Under the pieces are notes generated by a model, which worked only from the letters and a program-made list of their open reading frames with translations, ran no database searches and was not told the DNA's origin. This document shows, one piece after another, positions 10,079 through 18,080 of a stretch of DNA of 50,335 nucleotides (position 1 is the stretch's first letter; each line of letters starts with the position of its first letter). The stretch lies in contig DYEF01000009.1 in NCBI GenBank assembly GCA_020725805.1, forward strand, positions 1 to 50,335, in the 5' to 3' direction. The DNA comes from Bdellovibrio sp. Lineage in GTDB: Bacteria > Myxococcota > SpSt-1050. The position numbers and the translations under genes were made by a program.

Positions 10079-10107
10079 TTAATAACAGATATATAACCCT
10101 TTTGCAA
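10079..10107 (-). promoter_or_regulatory. putative promoter for the aminotransferase-metH operon
   Basis: On the minus strand TTGCAA (10102-10107), a 17-bp spacer and TATTAA (10079-10084) lie 85 bp before the aminotransferase start. The -10 is imperfect, and a second AT-rich palindrome GATTATATAATC lies closer at about 10038-10049. The remaining 9995-10123 region holds no gene. Confidence 0.3.
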
Positions 10108-10123
10108 TCAGATTTATATTTTC

Positions 10124-11374
10124 TCAGTGCTTAAATAGCCTCTGACCAGTAAAGACCATCGTAACATCTGCCTCGTTGCAGGCCTCAATTACCTGATGGT
10201 CATTTACAGAGCCACCGGGCTGAATGACTGCGGTTATTCCCTCCTTTATCCCCACATCCACACCATCCCTGAAGGGGAAGAATCCGTCGGAGACCATTAC
10301 AGAACCCTTAAGTCCACCTCTCTTCTCCCTCACCTCTTCTTCAATCTCTGCCCTCTTTAGTTCATCCTTAAGGTCATAGAGAGGAATACCATATTTTTCA
10401 AAGCAGATTCTGTCTGCAAGCTTCGTATAGGCCTTGTATCTTGCTATCTCCGCCACACCGACACGGTCCTGCTCTCCGGTACCTATTCCCACTGTGCATT
10501 CATCCTTGACGTAAATAACCGAATTCGAGGAGACACCGGATTCAACATACCATCCGAAGAGCATATCACGGTATTCCCTCTCGGTCGGCTCTCTCTTTAT
10601 GCAAATTTTTTTTCCGTTGAATTCTGCCTCGGCAAGTTTAAGACCGCTCTTATCCTTTATGGATATAATCTGCGAACGCTGGATAATCAGACTGCCGTCT
10701 ATCAATGATTTGAAATCTATAAAAGGCGTAGCAGTATATTTTTTGAGATTCCCTATATTTTTTATCTTCATAATTCTGAGATTCTTTCTCTTTGTAAGAA
10801 CCTCTATTGCCCCGTCTCCGAATTCCGGTGCGGCCACCACCTCGAGATACTTATCGGCAATGAGTTCTGCCGTATTTCTGTCTATCTCCCTGTTTACTAC
10901 GAGTGCACCCCCGAAGGCGGCAATTCTGTCCGTAAAATATGCCCTCAGAAAGGCATCAGAGATATTATCCGCAGATGCAACTCCGCTCGGATTGTTGTGT
11001 TTCATAATGGCTGCTGACGGTCTGTCAGAGAGGAATTTGAGGATGTTGAGAGCATTGTCGACATCAGTCAGATTAATCTTGCCGGGGTGTTTACCAAACT
11101 GAATGAGCTCTGCTGTAGGCAGAAGTGACATATCGGGACCAACAAATTCCACACCTGCTATCACAAGATTTCCGTTAATCAGTCTGTAAAAGGCCGCCTC
11201 CTGATCCGGATTCTCTCCGTATCTCAGCCCTCTCAGTTCACCATCTACAACCCAGTTTACCTTTTCATATTCGAGTGTTTTTATACCGTCCTCGAATTCG
11301 AAGTCCATTCTTATTCTTGAAGGAAAATTATCCTTGACAATCCTGTGATACATCTCCTTGATATTACCACTCAT
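10124..11374 (-). CDS. purH: AICAR transformylase, stand-alone (C-terminal half of PurH)
   Basis: This catalyses formyl transfer from 10-formyl-THF to AICAR in the ninth step of purine synthesis. The 416 residues correspond to the transformylase part of bifunctional PurH: LRYGENPDQEAAFY, the catalytic Lys-His motif in MKHNNPSGVA near residue 120, AAFGGALVVNREID, PFRDGVDVGIKEGI, and the canonical last residues VFTGQRLFKH. The cyclohydrolase half is encoded by the next gene upstream, 12 bp away. This gene has its own GGGAGG ribosome-binding site and ATG, and the first 30 residues are not cyclohydrolase sequence, so the split is real and not a frameshift. The two products probably act together. 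Confidence 0.93.
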   Translation of the reverse strand: MSGNIKEMYHRIVKDNFPSRIRMDFEFEDGIKTLEYEKVNWVVDGELRGLRYGENPDQEAAFYRLINGNLVIAGVEFVGPDMSLLPTAELIQFGKHPGKINLTDVDNALNILKFLSDRPSAAIMKHNNPSGVASADNISDAFLRAYFTDRIAAFGGALVVNREIDRNTAELIADKYLEVVAAPEFGDGAIEVLTKRKNLRIMKIKNIGNLKKYTATPFIDFKSLIDGSLIIQRSQIISIKDKSGLKLAEAEFNGKKICIKREPTEREYRDMLFGWYVESGVSSNSVIYVKDECTVGIGTGEQDRVGVAEIARYKAYTKLADRICFEKYGIPLYDLKDELKRAEIEEEVREKRGGLKGSVMVSDGFFPFRDGVDVGIKEGITAVIQPGGSVNDHQVIEACNEADVTMVFTGQRLFKH

Positions 11375-11386
11375 TTAATACCTCCC

Positions 11387-12067
11387 TTATTTCTCATCCA
11401 TAAATGAGTAACAGATAAAATCCGACTCAGATTTTTTAGCCAGAAACTCACTTATATGTCTGTCATACTCGGCGGTCCGTAAAAATGCCTTCTTTGCAAG
11501 TGCAAATCTCTCTTTTAGCGTCAAAGAGCAATTATTTTCCCTCAGTTTTTTCAATATATTATCATAATCAGAAGGGTCAACAATTACTGCTACCCTCAGA
11601 TAATTTTTGGCAGATGCCCTTACCATCGTGGGACCGCCGATATCTATATTGGCTCTTGCCTCCTCAACCGTAACATTTTTATCTGACGTCACCTTTTCGA
11701 AAGGATAGAGATTGACTACAACCATATCGAAATGTACTGCCCCCGTCCGCCTTATATCCTCCTGATGATGCGGATTATATTTTTCGGTGAGAATACCCAG
11801 ATAGATCTTGAAATCGAGTGTCTTGACAAGCCCGCCCTGTGTTTCCGGCTGATTCGTATACTGTGATACCTGAATCAGATTCTTCGGGTCTGTTATTAAT
11901 TTCTTTATGAAATCGTATGTCCCGCCTGTTGAATATATCCTGATATCAGGATTAATTTTTATGAGCTCATTTACAAAAATATCCAGCCCGGTCTTATCCG
12001 ATACACTTATTATGACATTCTGAATCTTCACCCTGTTGTCAATCTCTCTTACAATATTAACACTCAT
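11387..12067 (-). CDS. purH: IMP cyclohydrolase, stand-alone (N-terminal half of PurH)
   Basis: This closes the purine ring, converting FAICAR to IMP. The 226 residues match the MGS-like N-terminal domain of PurH: ISVSDKTGLD near residue 20, YSTGGTYDFIKK, LGILTEKYNPHHQED, MVVVNLYPFEK, IDIGGPTMVRASAKNY and the tail KKAFLRTAEYDRHISEFL. The protein ends with a normal TAA after a short polar tail just where PurH continues into its transformylase domain. The start ATG has GAGGAGG upstream. It forms an operon with the transformylase gene. It is not the archaeal PurO type. Both genes carry the purH symbol because no separate symbol is established. Confidence 0.93.
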   Translation of the reverse strand: MSVNIVREIDNRVKIQNVIISVSDKTGLDIFVNELIKINPDIRIYSTGGTYDFIKKLITDPKNLIQVSQYTNQPETQGGLVKTLDFKIYLGILTEKYNPHHQEDIRRTGAVHFDMVVVNLYPFEKVTSDKNVTVEEARANIDIGGPTMVRASAKNYLRVAVIVDPSDYDNILKKLRENNCSLTLKERFALAKKAFLRTAEYDRHISEFLAKKSESDFICYSFMDEK

Positions 12068-12155
12068 TACAAAACCTCCTCAAAGTTATTTTCAGAATAA
12101 AACCCATTTTTTTACAAAAAGCAAACAAAAGAGGAACCGGTCAATATATAAAATG

Positions 12156-13946
12156 CTATTTTATATCAGACGAGCGTTCAAAGACTATTTTATCAGAGAG
12201 TGATTTGTTGTATGCCTCGTTAGGCAGATAACCGAAGAGATTCATTCTGTACAGAATGCTCTGTATCTTTTCATTCCACTTTTCGGAAATCTCGTTTTTT
12301 ACATAATATGTATAATATCTGGTGGGATTGGGTATTACCGAAGCCAGATAAGCTGCCTCGACAACCTTTAATTCGGACGGACTTTTTCCGAAATAATGCC
12401 TCGACGCAGCACCGATTCCGAATATCTCAGGTCCCCATTCAATTCCGTTCAGATATATCTCGAGTATCCTCTCCTTGGAGAGGGCTGCATCAAGTTCAAT
12501 CGCAAGCAGAAGCTCCTTCACCTTCCTTAAGAGAGTCTTTTCCCTCGTAAGAAAGAGATTCTTTACAAGCTGCTGGGTTATTGTCGAACCGCCTCTCAGA
12601 TACGGTTTATCACTTTCTATATTATCTATCACGGCACTCTCTATCTCCCTGAACTCCACTCCCTTGTGGCCAAAGAAGCCGGCATCTTCGCTCACAACCA
12701 CAGCCCCGTAAACCAGAGGCGGAATATCAGAGAAAGGGACATAGTCGGGATTTTTCAGGCCAATCAGTATCTTCCTCTTCTTATTGTTCTTATTGGTAAA
12801 TTCGTAAGAAAAATCAGACTTCAGATAATCCAGCCTCTTTGAGACCTGAACAGGTTTTACCACTTCTCCCGTTAGAGATATACTATCTATCTTCTTTTCC
12901 GCTTCTATATTACCCGATGCCGACGCCTTAATCCTTATCTCACCCGACATATCAAAACCTTCGAACTCCTCACCTCCGAAAAAGGCAGCAAGGTCATTCA
13001 GTTCGAGTTTTTTGGTGACAATACTAACCGAATACTGATTTCTGTATAGTTTCCCCGAAACCACAAAATTCATATCGCTTATATTTGCATCAAGTTCATT
13101 TAGTCTTACAAGGCCAGAGGCAATCGAAAGTGAGAAACTGCCGTTCAGCAAAAATTTCTTTATCCCGAAAGGTCTTTCACCTATAAGGGGATGAGAGAGA
13201 GTCATATTCGTAACTGCTACATCCTGGAATTCTATCTCTATCTCCTGCCCCTTCTTTTTTGCCAGAACACTGCCACTCAGTTTACCGCCCAGCAATCCTG
13301 CATATCTGCCAAGATACCTCTCAAGAATAAAAGGGATATCAATACCGGTAAAAGACATCTTTGCTGACTTTTCAGGGATATTTATATCTGTCACCCTTAT
13401 TCTGTATTTATCCCTGAGTTCTATATCTATATACTTTTCCTTCAGTGAATACCTGCCCGAGAGTTCGAATTCTGCCTTCATTTTCCTGTAATTTGCCTCA
13501 AAACTATCTATCTGAAAACCAATATTATAGTCACTCCTGCTACCCTGATAACCAATCTTTTTTTCTCCGCCTTTCATTTTTTCAAAGTATCCGATATCAA
13601 CATTCCCTTTGCTGCATTTAAGGTCAAAACTGTTCTTGCTGAATAAAACCTTATTCTGAATCCCCTTTATAAAGCAATTCTCAAACCCGGCAACAACATT
13701 ATCCTTATCCATCAATCTGATACTGAGAAACTCAATCCCGGAGAATATACCTATATCACCAAGTTTATAGATTAATTTCAGGTTATCCAGTTTTGCCTTC
13801 CTGTTTATTGTATCGATAACCCTCGACCTGAAAGAATCAGAATTTATATAGACTTTTATGGCCAGAGAAGGCAGTACAAAGACCAGCAGAAAACCAGCAA
13901 TAATATAAAGGAGAACTCTGTTTCTTCTCTTTTTAAGAAAATTCAT
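12156..13946 (-). CDS. GT51 peptidoglycan glycosyltransferase with a long AsmA-like N-terminal region
   Basis: It polymerises lipid II into glycan strands on the outer face of the inner membrane. The 596-residue product has one N-terminal transmembrane helix (about 10-32) and about 350 residues of beta-rich sequence with AsmA-like character (repeated short strands, VDIGYFEKM, LNELDANISDMNFVVSG). A complete GT51 domain follows: SEDAGFFGHKG with the catalytic Glu near 417, RGGSTITQQLVKNLF near 455, and KELLLAIELDAALSKERILEIYLN. No transpeptidase domain follows, so it is MtgA-like at the C-terminus. I chose the ATG at 13946 because it overlaps the deacetylase stop as ATGA. Last gene of the envelope operon. 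Confidence 0.88.
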   Translation of the reverse strand: MNFLKKRRNRVLLYIIAGFLLVFVLPSLAIKVYINSDSFRSRVIDTINRKAKLDNLKLIYKLGDIGIFSGIEFLSIRLMDKDNVVAGFENCFIKGIQNKVLFSKNSFDLKCSKGNVDIGYFEKMKGGEKKIGYQGSRSDYNIGFQIDSFEANYRKMKAEFELSGRYSLKEKYIDIELRDKYRIRVTDINIPEKSAKMSFTGIDIPFILERYLGRYAGLLGGKLSGSVLAKKKGQEIEIEFQDVAVTNMTLSHPLIGERPFGIKKFLLNGSFSLSIASGLVRLNELDANISDMNFVVSGKLYRNQYSVSIVTKKLELNDLAAFFGGEEFEGFDMSGEIRIKASASGNIEAEKKIDSISLTGEVVKPVQVSKRLDYLKSDFSYEFTNKNNKKRKILIGLKNPDYVPFSDIPPLVYGAVVVSEDAGFFGHKGVEFREIESAVIDNIESDKPYLRGGSTITQQLVKNLFLTREKTLLRKVKELLLAIELDAALSKERILEIYLNGIEWGPEIFGIGAASRHYFGKSPSELKVVEAAYLASVIPNPTRYYTYYVKNEISEKWNEKIQSILYRMNLFGYLPNEAYNKSLSDKIVFERSSDIK

Positions 13947-14866
13947 AAAATATAATCTATGAGGCGAAAATCCGACAGTCTCATACATTTTTCGGGGTTG
14001 AAAATTTCTATCAGGGATTTCAGTCTGTCTCTCTTCCTTTCAAGCGGCACATTCAGGTCAAACTGGGACTTAATGAGCCTCTCATCTCTGATATCGTTTC
14101 TGTCTATGAAATCAATCCCGTGCAATTCTATATGTAGAAAACCGAGACCTTTTGCCTTCTTATTCAGATAGTTATGAACTATATCCCTGTAACCCATAAT
14201 AAATGTACCCACATATGGTATCCCCAGAATTCCGGCAACGGATATCGGAATCTCCAGAATTTTACCTGTCTTCGAACTGCTGTAAATATCATCACTCATT
14301 ACATATATATCCCGCTCTGAAAAAGGCATCCTGATACTCCCTGCAAGACTCTTCGTCTCTCTGCCCGTAAGTCTGTAAAAGGTTATAATCGCCAGCTTTG
14401 AAAAATAATAGAAAGGACTTGGCAGTACAGAAGAGTCATATCTGTATCCGATACCGATTAAAGTGCTTATAATCTGTCCGGAGAGATTGTATCCGGGTGC
14501 CCTGAAACCCACAGGTTTTACACCCAGCTGTTCGGATATTATTCTGTCACACCTTTCGATATCTCCATAGACCTCCTTTTCCGGCAAAAGTGAGAGGTTA
14601 TATGAGTGACTGAATGAATGATTGGCGATCTCATATCCCATATCAACGGCATTTTTTAATAATGATACAGCCTTATCACTCTGCAATTCCCTGCCAACCA
14701 CAAAGAGTGTAGGTTTTATATCCAGTCTCTCAAAGAATTCAAATATTCTCTCGAGTCCGGATGTATAAATTATATCACTGCAATTCTCTTCATCTCTTTT
14801 TATCCCGTGAATATCGTAATAACAGGATAACGGGTCAAGGTCTATAGAGACAGAAATAATCTTCAT
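13943..14866 (-). CDS. NodB-type polysaccharide deacetylase
   Basis: This is a carbohydrate esterase 4-type deacetylase removing N-acetyl groups from a polysaccharide. The NodB fold is complete: SIDLDP near residue 7 supplies the catalytic and metal-binding Asp, NHSFSHS near 80 supplies the two metal His, RAPGYN near 122 is motif 3, and LHIELHGIDF near 240 carries the late His. The 307-residue protein has no signal peptide, so it may be cytoplasmic, like the deacetylases acting on LPS, capsule or lipid-linked sugars. It overlaps glmU and the GT51 gene by 4 bp each, which ties it to envelope polymer synthesis. Substrate unknown. Confidence 0.9.
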   Translation of the reverse strand: MKIISVSIDLDPLSCYYDIHGIKRDEENCSDIIYTSGLERIFEFFERLDIKPTLFVVGRELQSDKAVSLLKNAVDMGYEIANHSFSHSYNLSLLPEKEVYGDIERCDRIISEQLGVKPVGFRAPGYNLSGQIISTLIGIGYRYDSSVLPSPFYYFSKLAIITFYRLTGRETKSLAGSIRMPFSERDIYVMSDDIYSSSKTGKILEIPISVAGILGIPYVGTFIMGYRDIVHNYLNKKAKGLGFLHIELHGIDFIDRNDIRDERLIKSQFDLNVPLERKRDRLKSLIEIFNPEKCMRLSDFRLIDYIL

Positions 14867-16251
14867 TTCTTAATCTTTTTCTTTTTCCTCAAAACCCACC
14901 CGGAAATATTCTTTTGTGGTGTGCGGGAGAGGGCAAGGGCATTTTCGGGCACATCTTCGGTAATTGTACTGCCTGCTCCGATATAGGCATTCCTGCCAAC
15001 TTTTACCGGCGCAACGAACTGGGTATCAGAACCCACAAAGACACCGTCCCCGAGTATGGTCTTGTATTTATTCTCTCCGTCATAGTTGCAGGTAATTGTG
15101 CCGGCCCCGATATTTACCCCGCTGCCTATTTCAGCATCGCCCAGATATGTGAGATGATTTGCCTTGCTTTTCTTACCCATATAGGTCTTCTTCAGTTCAA
15201 CAAAGTTTCCGATATGAGCCTCTCTGTCTACAAACGTATCGGGTCTCAACCTCGCAAAGGGACCAACTATTGCATCACCCGAGACAACGGCTCTATCGAT
15301 ATGACAATAAGGTTTTATTACAGCAAAATCCTTTATATCAGAATCGGATATAATGACACCGTTCTCAATTCTGACATTTTTTCCGATACAGGAGTTGCCT
15401 GAGATGAACACATTCGGAAAGATTACGGTATCCCTGCCTATCTCAACTGAATCTCCGATAAAGACAGAGTCCGGGTCGATAATAGTCACGCCCTCGAGCA
15501 TCAGGTGCCGGTTTATTCTTCTCTGCAGCATTTTTACGAGCAATGACAATTCCGCCCTGTTATTTGCACCAAGCAGAAATTCCTGTTTTGATTCGAAAAT
15601 ACTTATCTCGACATTCTCCCTTAGAGCAAATCTGAATATATCCGGAAAATAATATTCCTTCTGGGCATTGTTATTTGTGAGCATTCTGATATATTTTTTA
15701 ACAAGTCCGGTCGAGCAGAGATATAAACCTGCATTTACTTCCTTTATCTTCTTCTCGGTCTCAGATGCATCCTTCTCCTCTACGTTTTTCAGCAGATTAT
15801 CGTTAGCATCCCTTATTATCCTTCCATAACCAGACGGATTATCTGCCACAAAGGATGTGATAACCATATCTGCCCTTTTAGAGGACTTAATCAACTCACA
15901 TATTACCGATTCATCAATGAGCGGCATATCCCCGTAGAGCAGAATAAATCTTTTGCTTCTGACCTTTGGGAGGGCAATTCGAACCGCATCGCCCGTTCCC
16001 AGCTGTTCTTTCTGCAATACAAAAGTAAAATTCAGGTCACCAAATGCCGATTTTAGATATGCCTCAACCTTATCTGCCCCGAATCCGAGTACAACAACAA
16101 TCTCTTTAATCCCGCACTTTTTCAGAGCCATCACCGGATAATATATCATCGGTTTATCAATAAGATTGTGCAGGACCTTCGGAAACTCTGATTTAAACCT
16201 TACACCCTTGCCTGCTGCAAGCAGAACAGCCGAAATATCATTCTCTCTCAT
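14863..16251 (-). CDS. glmU: bifunctional GlmU: GlcNAc-1-P uridyltransferase / GlcN-1-P acetyltransferase
   Basis: GlmU makes UDP-N-acetylglucosamine, the precursor of peptidoglycan and lipid A. The 462 residues match the family length. The N-terminal pyrophosphorylase has LLAAGKGVRFKSEFPKVLH, YGDMPLI and GYGRIIRD. The C-terminal left-handed beta-helix acyltransferase has RPDTFVDREAHIGNFVELK, the NHLTYLGDAEIG motif with the catalytic His, GAGTITCNYDG and GSDTQFVAPV. It starts with ATG 9 bp after the STAS-like gene and shares 4 bp with the deacetylase gene. All sugar- and acetyl-CoA-binding landmarks are intact. Confidence 0.97.
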   Translation of the reverse strand: MRENDISAVLLAAGKGVRFKSEFPKVLHNLIDKPMIYYPVMALKKCGIKEIVVVLGFGADKVEAYLKSAFGDLNFTFVLQKEQLGTGDAVRIALPKVRSKRFILLYGDMPLIDESVICELIKSSKRADMVITSFVADNPSGYGRIIRDANDNLLKNVEEKDASETEKKIKEVNAGLYLCSTGLVKKYIRMLTNNNAQKEYYFPDIFRFALRENVEISIFESKQEFLLGANNRAELSLLVKMLQRRINRHLMLEGVTIIDPDSVFIGDSVEIGRDTVIFPNVFISGNSCIGKNVRIENGVIISDSDIKDFAVIKPYCHIDRAVVSGDAIVGPFARLRPDTFVDREAHIGNFVELKKTYMGKKSKANHLTYLGDAEIGSGVNIGAGTITCNYDGENKYKTILGDGVFVGSDTQFVAPVKVGRNAYIGAGSTITEDVPENALALSRTPQKNISGWVLRKKKKIKK

Positions 16252-16260
16252 ACTCTTACC

Positions 16261-16953
16261 TTATTTCTTCTTCTTCGGTGAACTCTTCTTTGCTGTGGTT
16301 TTAGGCTTTGCTGCAACTTTCTTCCCGGTCTTCTTCTCAACCTTCTTTGGTTTTGCCTCCTGTCTTGAAACTGTCTTCTTAACCGGCTCTTTCTTTTTTG
16401 ACACAACCTTCTTACTCTCCGGTTTCTTTTCTACAGTCCTGACTTCCCCTTCTTCTGCCTTCTCTTCTGCATATACAGGAGACTGCACAGCCTCATTTTT
16501 AACTTCGGCCATTATCTTTTCTTCGGTAGGCTTAACCGGAACAGGGGGTTTCTCTTCCTTTATAACCTCTCTCTCAACCGGCTCAACCCTGACTTCTTCC
16601 TCTTCCTTCTTCTCTGCATGAACTGTATGAATAGGTCCTCCGATGACAGCATCTATCCCCTCTACGGGTATGTCTTTCTTCTGACTGATGACAGAGTCAA
16701 ATACCATTTTTACAACAGCGGTCTGATTCTGCATTACAACCTTCTTTTTAAATTCCTCATATCCGACTCCCCTGAAGACGAGAGTCAGAAACTCCTCACA
16801 GAAATGCTTGTTTACACTCTGAACTCCCGAAAAGTCCATAATGACGTTTACATCCGGCTCCTTACGGACCGAATCGAGCACGCTTACTGCAATCCGCTTG
16901 CCAAGTTCCGGAGAACTCAAAAAACCACCAAAATCCTTAAGACTGATTCTCAT
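16261..16953 (-). CDS. STAS-like (DUF4325-type) protein with Lys-rich tail
   Basis: The N-terminal 95 residues look like the STAS-like DUF4325 fold: SPELGKRIAVSVLDS, then VIMDFSGVQSVNKHFCEEFL, which matches the strand-loop where such domains place DFSGV and a small residue. Such domains are often found near anti-sigma-type ATPases; none is seen here. Residues about 100-165 are acidic (EEEV, EEKP), and the last 65 residues are Lys/Ala/Pro-rich, ending SSPKKKK, like histone H1 or AlgP tails. This suggests binding to DNA, RNA or an acidic partner. The ATG has AAGGAGGG upstream. It lies between a fumarase subunit and glmU. Function unknown. Confidence 0.8.
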   Translation of the reverse strand: MRISLKDFGGFLSSPELGKRIAVSVLDSVRKEPDVNVIMDFSGVQSVNKHFCEEFLTLVFRGVGYEEFKKKVVMQNQTAVVKMVFDSVISQKKDIPVEGIDAVIGGPIHTVHAEKKEEEEVRVEPVEREVIKEEKPPVPVKPTEEKIMAEVKNEAVQSPVYAEEKAEEGEVRTVEKKPESKKVVSKKKEPVKKTVSRQEAKPKKVEKKTGKKVAAKPKTTAKKSSPKKKK

Positions 16954-16965
16954 AAAACCCTCCTT

Positions 16966-17547
16966 TTACTTCCTGACCGAAATGTTTTTATAATTCTCAA
17001 GGGAAAGACTATAGACCTCCTCGTGCAGGCTTTTTCCCTTTGAGTCCATCGTGACTACAGCCGGGAATCTCTCGACCTGCAATACCCACAGTGCCTCCGG
17101 AATCCCGAATTCCTCCAGTTTATAGACTTTAAGCACTTTTTTGATTCTGTCTCCTATATATACGGCGGCACCGCCAACTGCGTGAAGATATACTGCACCG
17201 TATGTCTTCAGACCTTCGAGTGTCTTCTTACCCATACCACCCTTGCCGATTGCACCCCTTAAGCCGTATTTTCTGATTACCTCTGCCTGATACGGCTCCT
17301 CCCTTATACTCGTGGTCGGGCCGGCGGCCTTGAATACATACTCTCCGTTCTCCTTTACAACAATCGGGCCGCAATGATAGATAAAAGTACCGCTCAATAC
17401 CTTCTTCAGTTCCTCATCATCATTTTCGACAAGGTATTTATGGGCCGCATCCCTGCCGGTCACAATTATACCGGTAATTTCAATCTCGTCACCGGCATTC
17501 AGTTTTCTTATATCCTCTTCATTAACTGGTGTGTGAAGTGTTACCAT
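16966..17547 (-). CDS. class I fumarate hydratase / tartrate dehydratase beta subunit
   Basis: This is the C-terminal (beta) subunit of an oxygen-sensitive [4Fe-4S] hydro-lyase that interconverts fumarate and malate, or dehydrates tartrate. The 193 residues carry the family's landmarks: GDEIEITGIIVTGRDAAH, HCGPIVV, AAGPTTSIREEPYQ, GKGGMGKKTLEGL, YLHAVGGAAVYI, and the late VERFPAVVTMDSKG. The cluster-bearing alpha subunit is not adjacent: a 179-bp gap and a cupin gene lie upstream. It must therefore be encoded elsewhere. Fumarase and tartrate dehydratase cannot be told apart here. The start has a GGAGGAG site that is partly inside a TCCGG-TTTT-CCGGA hairpin. Confidence 0.92.
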   Translation of the reverse strand: MVTLHTPVNEEDIRKLNAGDEIEITGIIVTGRDAAHKYLVENDDEELKKVLSGTFIYHCGPIVVKENGEYVFKAAGPTTSIREEPYQAEVIRKYGLRGAIGKGGMGKKTLEGLKTYGAVYLHAVGGAAVYIGDRIKKVLKVYKLEEFGIPEALWVLQVERFPAVVTMDSKGKSLHEEVYSLSLENYKNISVRK

Positions 17548-17573
17548 TTAATCTCCTCCGGAAAACCGGATTA

Positions 17574-17601
17574 AAAATATCACACTAATTTTAAAAATCA
17601 A
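17574..17601 (-). promoter_or_regulatory. putative extended -10 promoter of the fumarase-glmU operon
   Basis: On the minus strand TTGATT (17596-17601), a 16-bp spacer and TATTTT (17574-17579) preceded by TGA, an extended -10 TGn. Just downstream the palindrome TCCGG-TTTT-CCGGA runs into the GGAGGAG ribosome-binding site and could weaken translation when folded. The rest of 17602-17726 shows nothing else. Confidence 0.4.
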
Positions 17602-17726
17602 TAAATGAATTCCCGGAATATAGAACCTTGTCCGTATCTACAGGTCTGAGAGAATAAAAGGGTTACAGACTTACTGGACCGATGCCATAGCAGAGATGTA
17701 TATTTCAAAAAACCTTAACTAATTGC

Positions 17727-18080
17727 TCAGTTGTTCTTATCGGCTCTGCCGTACTTATCTTCAAGTCTTACCACATCGCTCAGGTGCGGAGTCGAAACCT
17801 CAAATACATCGCAATCGGTAACTGCCTCCATCCGGTGTTTCGTCATAGGCTTTATATGATAAGGTTCATACGGTCTGAGAATCAGTACTACCATCTTTCC
17901 TTTCTCCTCAACCTCGAACCTCATCTCTCCGGATACGACCATAATCGTCTCATCCTTAATCTTATGATACTGAAGGCTGAGCTTTTCACCCCTGTTGATA
18001 TGCAGAATCTTGCCGACATAGTGTTCGGTCTCTGCCCACAGAAGTTCATATCCCCAAGGTTTTTCTGTCTTTGTAATCAT
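17727..18080 (-). CDS. stand-alone cupin, mannose-6-phosphate isomerase type II-like
   Basis: This 117-residue single cupin resembles the C-terminal domain of type II phosphomannose isomerase/GDP-mannose pyrophosphorylase. It starts with KPWGYELLWAE and has GEKLSLQYHKIKDETI and EPYHIKPMTKHRMEAV, which supply the metal-binding His and Glu residues. Stand-alone forms may isomerise mannose-6-phosphate or act on a related sugar. Its ATG overlaps the stop of the RmlD-like gene as ATGA. That coupling suggests a role in nucleotide-sugar or surface-polysaccharide synthesis. No pyrophosphorylase gene is in the window. Confidence 0.85.
   Translation of the reverse strand: MITKTEKPWGYELLWAETEHYVGKILHINRGEKLSLQYHKIKDETIMVVSGEMRFEVEEKGKMVVLILRPYEPYHIKPMTKHRMEAVTDCDVFEVSTPHLSDVVRLEDKYGRADKNN

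Noticed and set aside
10599-11102. Antisense 167-residue frame over the AICAR transformylase gene
   Set aside because: No start signal, and the opposite strand has fully conserved PurH motifs.
16166-16621. Antisense 151-residue frame over the STAS-like gene
   Set aside because: Composition is the mirror of the Lys-rich tail (Phe/Ser repeats); the opposite strand carries the real gene and ribosome-binding site.
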